64,000 nucleotides of DNA from NCBI GenBank assembly GCA_024509875.1, contig JAMPIV010010594.1, forward strand, positions 612,792-676,791, read 5' to 3'. Below the pieces are notes generated by a model, which saw only the letters and a list, made by a program, of their open reading frames with translations, made no database searches and was not told where the DNA came from. Positions 56,001-64,000 of this stretch are shown here, one piece after another (position 1 is the stretch's first letter; each line of letters starts with the position of its first letter). Source of the DNA: Oreohelix idahoensis. Its lineage: Eukaryota; Mollusca; Gastropoda; Stylommatophora; Oreohelicidae. The position numbers and the translations under genes are program-made.

Positions 56001-56024
56001 TTACGGCCACAAGGCCTTCGTCAG
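56001..56024 (-). ncRNA. Candidate degenerate hammerhead ribozyme core
   Basis: Minus strand: CTGACGA (56024-56018), A, GGCC-TTGT-GGCC stem-loop, then GTAA (56004-56001). Penelope-like elements are known to carry hammerhead motifs (CUGANGA...GAAA) in their terminal repeats. Here the second core box is GUAA rather than GAAA, so it would probably be inactive. Stems I and III were not resolved. Confidence 0.4.
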
Positions 56025-56219
56025 GGACAGACAAACAAGAGACAGGAGGGAAAGAAAATGAGAATTAAGTAGAGAACATGAAACTATAAAAATAAGAGAA
56101 AAGAAACTCCCTTAATATTAAGTCCAGTCACATGTGAAGCAAAGCAAGATGGCTGCCACTAAACTGGAAAGAGGAAGTTGATAGTATATAAAAATAAGAA
56201 ATAATGAAAACAAGGACTG

Positions 56220-56505
56220 GAATAGAGTGAGAAAAAAGTAATCAATAAATAATAAATAAAATAAAAATAAATAAATAAAATATAAATAATAATAATAAAT
56301 AAATTTAAAACAAATAAATAAATAGATAAAAATAAAAACTAAATAAAGAAAAAAATAAAATAAAAAATAATAAAGGAAAAAAAATAATTTAAAAAAAAAA
56401 TAATAATAAGAATTAAAAAAAAAAAATAAATAAATAAATAAATAAAATTATTAAATTAAAAAAATGGTAATTTAAAAAAAAAAAGAAAAAAAAAGGGTGA
56501 TCGCA
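56220..56505. repeat. A-rich low-complexity tract
   Basis: AAAT/AATA-rich on the plus strand with long A runs, inside the Penelope-like element between its stop codon and 3' segment. Confidence 0.9.
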
Positions 56506-56551
56506 TCAAAGTAGAAAGTCATACAACAGGGACTCGATAGAGAAAGGCGTC

Positions 56552-58396
56552 TCAGACAAAAGAATGTTGGGTATTCAAACCGTGTGGTTTGAGGCAACCC
56601 ATAAGATGGATGAGGCGTTGTTCCTGGCGAAACCGACTGTTGGCGTCCGAGGAACAGTATCTGATGGCTGTCACCTGGATGTCAGTGGCACCGTGGTGGT
56701 CAGGGCCATTGAAGTGGATGGCCACAGGTGTGGAATTAAACTGAGAGATGTCATAGAGGTGTCTGCAGAATCGGTCGCCCAGTCGTGTGCCCGTTTGGCC
56801 GATGTACGTAATGGTGCAACGTTTGCATATAATAGCATAAATGACGTTGCGTGACTCACATGTGAAGCCATGGGTGATGGTGAACTTGGCGTTAGGGAAT
56901 GAGACTGAACGTGTTTCGATTACATACTGACATGTCTTACATCGTGTACGGTTACATGGCTTGGTTCCAAAGTGGCCATCGTTGACGGTTTTCAGACGGC
57001 AGTGGACTAGGAGGTCCCTCAAATTTTTGTCCCGTCTATATGCCAGCAAGGGTGGCTCACTAAATACTTCCCGCGCCACTGGGTCAGCTTGGAGGAGAGG
57101 TAGGTGGCGAAACAGGATCCTTTTGACAGCAGTGCTGTGAGGGTGATAGGTCATTATTAACTTGACTCTATCAGAGGAGGTTTTTTGGCTGGGTTTGAGG
57201 GCCTCTAGACGTGAGATAGGGAGAACACGTTCTAAGGCAGAGGTAAGAACATCTTCTGGATACTGTCTGTTACGGAAGAAGTCCAACATTTCTTGTGCTC
57301 GGCATAGAAAGTTGTCATCATCTTGGCATAACCGACGGAGGCGGAGAAGTTGTGAGAAAGGCAAGGAGTCCCGACAAGCTGGAGGATGAGAGGAAGTATA
57401 AAGGAGGTAACTGTGTGCATCGGTGGGTTTGTAGTACACCGAAGTGGTGAGGTGGGGCGGAGTGATAGTGACAACAATGTCAAGGAAATTAACAGAGACA
57501 GTGGAGATGTGAGAGGTGAATTGGATCGCAGGGTGAAAGTTGTTAATGAAATTAATGAACCTAGATAGGTCAACCTCTGGCATATCGGTGAGACCTATGC
57601 CATCATCGATGTATCTATGATACATCAATGGAAAAGGTCCAGGATACTGCTGCCACACCTGATACTCCAGGTAGCCCATGAAGAGGCAGGCATAACTGGG
57701 ACCCATCTTGGTGCCCATGGCAACTCCACTTATTTGGTCAAAGAACTGTCCATTGAACTCAAAGGAATTGAGTCGAAGGACCAGTTCTGCAAGGCGCAGG
57801 AGAGTCTCTGTAGCGATAGAGGGGTGCGTACGCTGGTCCAGGAAAAACCGGAGAGCTCGGAGACCATCAGAGTGAGGAATGGAAGTGTAAAGTGAGCAAA
57901 CATCTAACAGAAATAAACGGTAGGTACGGTCTGGAGAAAGCTGAATAGAGGAAAAAGTAGTAAGAGCATGGTTTGTGTCCTTTAAGAAGGAAGGAAGCTG
58001 CTCTACAATAGGCTGGAAGATGCCGTCGAGGAAGTCTGATATACGTTCGGTAGGGCAGGCACACGCAGAGACAATGGGTCTCCCAGGGTTGGAGGGTTTA
58101 TGAATTTTGGGAAGCAAATAAAACACAGGCTTACCCAGACCACTATTGTCAATACGGAGATGAGAAGCGCTAGAAGGTAAGGACGTGTTGGCGATAAGAC
58201 TTTTGATGGTGTCATGGACCAGACGATTGTTGAGGACTGTCGCATCATTGTCACGGCGCTGGTAGAAGGAGCTGTTGGTGAGCTGCTTATTACCTTCTTG
58301 GAGGTACAGGTCCTTGCGCCATACCACAATGGCACCTCCTTTGTCAGCCGGTTTGATAACAATGTCATTGTTACGTGCAGTCTTTGATATCTTACA
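56552..58396 (-). CDS. Penelope-like RT plus GIY-YIG endonuclease, N-terminally truncated
   Basis: About 614 open residues. Upstream of the first likely start the frame still reads RNNDIVIKPADKGGAIVVW, the conserved opening of Penelope RT. Then FYLLPKIHKPSNPGRPIVSA, LLDVCSLYTSIPH (first catalytic Asp region), GVAMGTKMGPSYACLFM, YHRYIDDGIG (catalytic YIDD) and VNFLDIVV. The C-terminal part has CNRTRCKTC (zinc-binding Cys cluster), then NVIYAIICKRCTITYIGQTG with R further on, the GIY-YIG nuclease motif, and a long tail. The presence of an endonuclease places it with the Penelope/Neptune-type elements rather than the endonuclease-lacking telomeric forms. The long open frame suggests recent activity of the family. 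Confidence 0.93.
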   Translation of the reverse strand, partial: CKISKTARNNDIVIKPADKGGAIVVWRKDLYLQEGNKQLTNSSFYQRRDNDATVLNNRLVHDTIKSLIANTSLPSSASHLRIDNSGLGKPVFYLLPKIHKPSNPGRPIVSACACPTERISDFLDGIFQPIVEQLPSFLKDTNHALTTFSSIQLSPDRTYRLFLLDVCSLYTSIPHSDGLRALRFFLDQRTHPSIATETLLRLAELVLRLNSFEFNGQFFDQISGVAMGTKMGPSYACLFMGYLEYQVWQQYPGPFPLMYHRYIDDGIGLTDMPEVDLSRFINFINNFHPAIQFTSHISTVSVNFLDIVVTITPPHLTTSVYYKPTDAHSYLLYTSSHPPACRDSLPFSQLLRLRRLCQDDDNFLCRAQEMLDFFRNRQYPEDVLTSALERVLPISRLEALKPSQKTSSDRVKLIMTYHPHSTAVKRILFRHLPLLQADPVAREVFSEPPLLAYRRDKNLRDLLVHCRLKTVNDGHFGTKPCNRTRCKTCQYVIETRSVSFPNAKFTITHGFTCESRNVIYAIICKRCTITYIGQTGTRLGDRFCRHLYDISQFNSTPVAIHFNGPDHHGATDIQVTAIRYCSSDANSRFRQEQRLIHLMGCLKPHGLNTQHSFV

Positions 58397-60929
58397 ATAT
58401 TATACATAGGTAATTTTTTAGTGCTTAAGGGAAAGTCATTATTGAGTTACTTCCCTTGAACTCCGCGGATAAATACATTTTTACTGCGATTTATTCGTTG
58501 TTTGGGTAATAATAGATTGTTCTTGCTTCAGAATATCTATGGCCTGAATTTATGTGTATTGTTTGTCTGAGTAGGACAAGTCTGTCTTATATCTGTATAT
58601 CTTTACATATCTAAGTCGAACTATATGTTCTGTTGTCTCTAGAGAGGTCAAAGGCTATTCGGCGGATGTGTCGCTTGAGTGGGGTGATTTGGCTTCGTCC
58701 TGATAGGGACTGTGTGTGTTTTGCTATGTCGGCTTGATGCCTTGAAAAAGTGATCTCAGTGGTTTTGGGGAAAGTGATAGTCGTCTAGACCTATCGTGTA
58801 TGCTTTACCCCAGTGTTTATTCATCTTGCCAAGGAATGGCAGTTTCATATTCCCTCTACCAAGGTAATCAAAGATACTCTTATGAACTCTCGATCGAAGC
58901 CACCATTGTCGATAATTACGATTTGAATGTTTAAGAGAATATATTTGACTCGATGAAAAACGACTTCGATTCCTAGCAGCACTATATTCTGTAGAATGCA
59001 GTCTATTGTTCATGACCAAATCTACAGAGCAACGAAATGTTGTATGAATGACTAACTTTAGAACAGATTCATTATCTGTATTCAAACGTGAGTGACAGTT
59101 CACGAGTGGAGCCATCTTGGAACCAAAACATGTAGGACTTTCAAGAAGAGAAAAGGGATGCCCGTATTATCGCTTGATCAGTCCAGAGATCACTGCTACA
59201 CATGAGAACCCATTGTTAGCGGTTCAATATTATTATATGGAAAAATATGTGCTGAACATTATGTTGAAGAATCGTTGCTAAACGAGATTAGGTTTAGAAG
59301 TCATCTGAAATATTGTTTACAAGCTGACGTGCTCAGTCAGTGACGTCAGATGATATATGTATGGGCGATACTGAGTGCTTGGCTAGTGACAGTCCATTAT
59401 ACCATTATTCTACATGAGTGCCCATGTAACATTGCAAGACCATTTGTCCACTGTACTATGATGTATTATGGCAACCTGTGATTTGTCACTATCTGTGCTG
59501 TCGAGTGTGTACGTCCAATTAAACTTTAGAAAAGGTACACAGTCGTTGGTGTCGATGACTTCCGGTCATACATGAGTGTGAGAAAAGAACATTTGTCAAC
59601 AACACGAACCCTTATCATCATTCGCACATTATACACTCCATCCATGTCTACACAACACTGCGTAGGTCAAGTTGACATTCCATACACTACAGTGGGGCAG
59701 GCAACACCATAGGGATCTTGTCAACTGATGATGATAGACGCCTGTCTTCCCGCCTAGGAGTGTTCTGGTGTACTTTATCAACATATATTATATCCAACTA
59801 AATATCAACTTTATCAACTGGTGGACCAGCTTTCTGGGTTTGACCTCGCAGAAATTCAGAAGTCAACAGATTACCGATACCAGACCGTTTCCTGTGGCTG
59901 ATACGACACACTTGCAGTATTGGTTTGCTCTTTGTCAACACTTCGTCACGTGACCTGTCAAGTGAATGCAGTATGTAGGTCAGCGTTGTTGACATTTTTT
60001 ACATTAGACATTATAGAGTTTCACAGAACAGTTGGATCAATTCTTGTCAATATTAACAGGAAGGCAGTATTTGTGAACTAAGAAGTCCTATTTTCATCGA
60101 TGGATCTTCTTGTTTTCCATATATGAACTTTAATATTTAAGGCCAGAATGTTTAATTGAATAAAGTGGCAGTTTGTTTGTTTTCATAAAAATAACTTTGC
60201 CATTACTGTAAGACTGAGCCTATTTTGCAACACATACTATCATACACATAATTTATATATATTTATGTTTACATGTTATTTGTTTGTATAGTATGTTAGT
60301 TTCTATGTCAGCGGGTTGTGTTTAAGGTTGGGCGGCGTCCTACAACAGAATATCCCACGTCATAGAGGGTCCGTTGTGGGCGTTTTCTATAGGTGCAATT
60401 TTCTTGATTGAAAATTTGCTGCGACAACTGTTGCTTTTGTGTTAGCTGTGAAGTCTGTAATTATTGTTATTTTTGTAATATTTCTTTGTTCTTTAGTTTT
60501 GTTTTGATTTGTTTGTAATTTGTTGGTCTAACCTTTTCTATCTTTCAGTTCTATTCACAATTTATATTCATATATTGTGACGTCATTTGTGTTGTTATTC
60601 TTTGCAGATTCAGTGATTATTTTCATTGATTTCCCTATTTGATTTATTTTGATTTCTGCAAACGTTCTTGTATTGTCAGTCCTATTTGTACTTTATGTAT
60701 TCTGTTGGTTGACATATGTTTTATATAGGTATATTTCATAAGACACAATTGCCTGTGCACTGCACTTGGATTATGGTATAAACCAGTACCTGATTATTAT
60801 TACTATTATACAAGACCTTATTAAAGGCTTGTGACCCACAGATATTGGGATAGTATACTGATTAATCAAGTCATTGAGAACTTGTGGTATTATTATTGAT
60901 TCAGGTGATTAGTATTATTGTTAGACATC
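58397..60929. other. No gene recognised; 5' flank or LTR of element 3 probably starts here
   Basis: About 2.5 kb without coding signal. The LTR and leader of the third LTR element must lie in the right-hand part, but with the partner LTR outside the window the boundaries cannot be set. Confidence 0.5.
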
Positions 60930-61405
60930 ATGTCTACTTAGAATACTTCATTACACAAGGGAAAGCCCTTGATAAGACTGGTCAACAATTAGAACAATGG
61001 GCAGTTGCTCAATATGACAAAGCATTAGCTGCAGAAGAGAAAAGATTAGCTGCAGAAGAGAAAAGATTAGCTGCAGAAGAAAGAAAAGCTATGGCGGAAG
61101 AGAAAAGATTAGAAAAAGAAGCTGAGGCTGCTGCTGAACAAAAGAAATTGCAGATGCAGGTAGAGGAAAGGAGATTTGAAGCTGAACAAAAAAAATTGGA
61201 AAGAGAAGCTGCGGCTGAACAAAAAAGATTAGACAGTGAAGCTGAACAAAAAAGATTAGACAGTGAAGCTGAACAAAAAAGATTAGACAGGGAAGCTGAA
61301 CAAAAAAAATTGGAAAGAGAAGCTGCGGCTGAACAAAAAAGATTAGACAGTGAAGCTGAACAAAAAAAATTGGAAGAGAAGCTGCGGCTGAACAAAAAAG
61401 ATTAG
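60930..61405 (+). pseudogene. Gag N-terminal helix of element 3, frameshifted
   Basis: A plausible Gag start ATG at 60930 is followed within a few codons by a stop; one base out of phase, the frame reads LEYFITQGKALDKTGQQLEQ, which matches the N-terminal layout of element 1. Then comes a long Glu/Lys/Arg/Gln helix built from tandem 27-bp units (EAEQKRLDS type, about 61195-61430). A second one-base loss near 61371-61377 shifts it out of the main frame, ending at 61405. The charged pattern suggests a single alpha-helix or coiled coil for Gag assembly. Confidence 0.8.
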
Positions 61406-64000
61406 ACAGGGAGGCTGAACAAAAAAGATTAGATGCTGAAGAGAAAAAAGCAATAAGAGAACATGAATTTGAGTTGGAGAAATTGAGATTGACAAGTATG
61501 AGTAATGTTAATCAGGCATCTAGTGGTAATGGTAAACCTTCTACTTACAAGGTTAAGGTTCCACCGTTCAATCAGTCCAGTGACGATATTACATTCTGGC
61601 TGGATAGATTTGAACGTTCTTGTCGTACACATAATGTGGATAAATCACAATACGCTAATCAATTATCAGAAAACTTGAAAGGTGAATCTTTGACTAGATT
61701 ATGCCTTGTAGGAGAAGCAGATAAGGATAATTATGATGTCATTAGGGCGGCTTTGATAAAAAAATATCAGCTAAGTGAGGAAGGCTATCGCCTTTTATTT
61801 AAGACGATGGTACCTGAGACGGGTGTAGAATTCTCAGAATTCACTGCAAAGGCACGTCTCACAGTTGATCGTTGGATTGAGCTTTCCAAAACAGAAAAAA
61901 CGTATGAAGGACTTATGGATTTGTTGCTCAGAGATAAGATTATGTCATGTGTGAACAAACCTTTCCTTGAATTTATACATGAGCGTAAACCCAAATCTCT
62001 AAAAGAAATGGAAGAATATTGTTCCCAATATGTCACTGCACACCCCGACGTGACTTTTGGCAACACTAAGATTAAGGAGAGTATGCCAGTTGCTTCAGCA
62101 ACACCATACAATCCCAATTATTCACACAGATTTCAGGGACCTCAAAACAGATTTGATAAAAAAGGTAACCATAATAGTTATCAAAACCAAGGTAACCAAT
62201 CATTTCAGGGTTCTTCTTCAAAGAACTGGAGACGACCTGATAGCTCTCGACACAGGGGTGGTCATAATTATAGGAATTTCCGTAGAGGAAGTAATTATAG
62301 AAACTATCAGGGTTATCCGTCTTGGAGTCAACAAGATCATAATTACAGAGATACTCATTATAATGAATATGATAATGGTAACCAAGGGAACTATGACTCA
62401 AACCCAAATAGGGGTTACAATAGAGGTAACAATAACTACAGAGGTGATAATAACCGAGGTAGATCTCAATACAAAAGACATAAACCACATTTTCAGGCAA
62501 ACTCTGCACAACAAGAGTCCCATGAAGCCTATAAACAGAGTAAAGATAATAATGATGCTAGTAATATGGCATGTGCCGCTTTTGATTTTGGGAGAGCATC
62601 TCAGTGCCCCCAATGCAAAACGTTATTTGAGCCAACCACAGTGTCTACTTTAAGCTGTGGCCATCCTCTTCCTGCTCTTCCAGCATCAGTCGCGCATGAT
62701 GGAAGAGGTTCTCTTGTCTTACATAAGGGTTTAGTGAATAACAATCCAGTCTCTGTGCTATTTGATTCTGGATGCACCACAATTGGTGTTAGGCAGTCAC
62801 TCGTAGATCCTTCCCGTGCCACTGGACAAGTAGTCAAATGTGTAACATTTGGCGGCACATTAGAGAAATACTCTACTGCTATCATTAGGATTGCTACTCC
62901 TTTCTTTACAGGAGATGTACACGCATGTCTTCTTCCGAATCCGATCGCTGACCTCATCATCGGTCGCATTCATGGAGTCAAGGAATGCACTCCGCAACAA
63001 ATTTCCACGTGGGAAAGGCAAAACATGCAGATTGCTAACGCTGTAGTCACTAGAGCTCAGGCTCTTAATATGCCTCAAACTTCATCTACTGAAGATAATG
63101 AAGTGCATAACCAAGATAATCCCTTGGTAATTTCTCGTGACTCGTTTATAAAACAGCAAGAAGATGATCCCACTCTGAAGAAATTCTTCATTCTTGCAAC
63201 TAAAGGTGATCCGAATAAAGACACAAGTCGTAAATCGTGGATTACAAAGAAGAATGGCGTACTTGTACGTATGGTTCAAGACTCCATTACGTCAAGTCAT
63301 TCTCAAATCCTGGTTCCCAAGAATTTGAGAGTTAAAATTTTGCAGCACGCTCACGACTCTCAGTGTGCTGGACACATGGGTTTTTCCCGTACTAAGTCAA
63401 GAGTCCTTGCGGCTTTCTTTTGGCCATTGGTAAACAAGGACATACGGATTTATTGTCGATCTTGTAAAGTATGTCAGGAAGTTAAATCCAAAGGTCCACG
63501 GCATGCTGCACCCATTCAGGCGGCGGACATTCCTATTCGGCCGTTTCAAAAAATGGCCATAGACATTATTGGTCCATTTAAGATCAAGTCTGCCAGAGGA
63601 CATCAGTTTATCTTGACGTGTGTTGATATGTGCACACGTTGGCCAGAGGCTATTCCTCTGAAGAGCATTACTACTGCTGATATTGCAGATGCTCTTTGGC
63701 TTATATTTTCTCGTCTGGGGTTCCCCGGAGAGATATTGTCAGACCATGGCACCCAACTAATATCAGATACCATGTCTCAAGTAATGTCTACTCTGCAGAT
63801 AGATAGATCTTTAAGTAGTATCTACCATCCAATGTCTAATGGTATGGTCGAACGCCTTAATAGAACACTTAAAAACTTACTGGGGAAGATAACTGAGGAT
63901 CATCCTCAAGACTGGGACAGAGTTTTACCTGCGGCCCTCTTCGCTTACAGAGAGGTACCCAATGAACATACGGGATTTTCTCCCTTTGAACTCGTCTTTG
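61378..64000 (+). CDS. Gag-Protease-Integrase frame of element 3, partial
   Basis: Open from the second frameshift to the window end (about 874 codons). Gag core: VKVPPFNQSSDDITFWLDRF and FIHERKPKSLKEMEEY; an Asn/Arg/Gly/Tyr-rich basic stretch (about 62090-62500); CPQCKTLFEP...LSCGH motif (about 62594-62663); protease VLFDSGCTTIGVRQSL (62757-62805); integrase zinc site HAHDSQCAGHMGFSR...CRSCKVCQ (63349-63480); D in AIDIIGPF (63556-63580), D in LSDHGTQL (63735-63760), E in SNGMVERLN (63835-63862). All three integrase catalytic residues are present. The protein would be cleaved by its own protease and insert the cDNA. Closely related to element 1 but clearly a different subfamily. Confidence 0.92.

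Larger units (their letters stand above)
55990..58396 (-). mobile_element. Penelope-like element, 5'-truncated
   Basis: It encodes RT and GIY-YIG endonuclease (56552-58396). Downstream is an A-rich stretch and a conserved 3' segment at 55990-56030 with TGACGAAGGCCTTGTGGCCG on the minus strand, a sequence typical of Penelope terminal repeats. The match to the family stops abruptly at about 58396 after the IVIKPADKGG block, consistent with 5' truncation. No target duplication was identified. Confidence 0.88.
60930..64000 (+). mobile_element. Gmr1-type LTR element 3, 5' half (runs off window)
   Basis: Gag, protease and most of integrase on the plus strand, collinear with element 1 and clearly related along its whole length. 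RT and RNase H should follow outside the window. Two frameshifts near the Gag start indicate decay. Confidence 0.9.

Overview
The window looks like a piece of an animal nuclear genome in which almost all recognisable sequence is transposable elements and tandem repeats. The mix is RTE-like and other LINEs, a Penelope-like element, pogo and ZBED/hAT remnants, Ty3/gypsy elements of the Gmr1 type, and long minisatellites. It suggests a lophotrochozoan, perhaps a mollusc, but this is inference from repeat types and the species cannot be fixed. The only host-gene signal is two exons of a kinesin motor domain (KIF22/Kid-like) on the minus strand at 10.0-11.2 kb.

Layout. 1-8246: nearly complete LTR retrotransposon on the minus strand with a 1630-residue gag-pol frame in the order Gag, protease, integrase, RT, RNase H. 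8270-9360: decayed ZBED/hAT-like gene hit by a 125-bp SINE-like insertion. 10.0-11.2 kb: kinesin exons. 12.0-12.8 kb: 21-bp minisatellite. 14.8-22.9 kb: very long 49-bp minisatellite broken by a 5'-truncated RTE-like LINE (16776-18496) and a pogo-like element with clean TA duplications (22019-22885). 23.0-23.3 kb: 46-bp minisatellite. 23.7-26.0 kb: RTE-like copy with endonuclease and RT, minus strand. 26.0-32.2 kb: nest in which a second LINE carries an RTE copy, which carries a second Gmr1-type LTR element; the locus appears twice, once with pol and once as a solo LTR. 32.3-49 kb: degraded LINE 3' ends, five more tandem-repeat tracts, tiny RTE insertions with perfect target duplications, and an inverted SINE-like pair. 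48.8-54.5 kb: one LINE split by a TG...CA insertion with a 5-bp duplication, itself hit by an RTE copy. 56.0-58.4 kb: Penelope-like element with RT and GIY-YIG endonuclease. 60.9-64.0 kb: start of a third Gmr1-type element, plus strand, running off the end.

Most notable observations: (1) the RTE copy at 49724-51252 carries a dense, strand-specific block of A-to-G changes on its sense strand (49 of 51 differences in about 245 bp by hand count), the footprint expected if an ADAR-type enzyme edited the transcript before reverse transcription; (2) all three LTR elements place integrase before RT, and two share a C-x2-C-x13-C-x-H motif between Gag and protease; (3) the 26-32 kb locus keeps pol-bearing and solo-LTR forms of one insertion side by side, either a tandem duplication or unmerged haplotypes; (4) the first exon codons completing the kinesin P-loop are duplicated together with their splice acceptor. 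No prokaryotic features, CRISPR arrays, rRNA or confident tRNA genes were seen.
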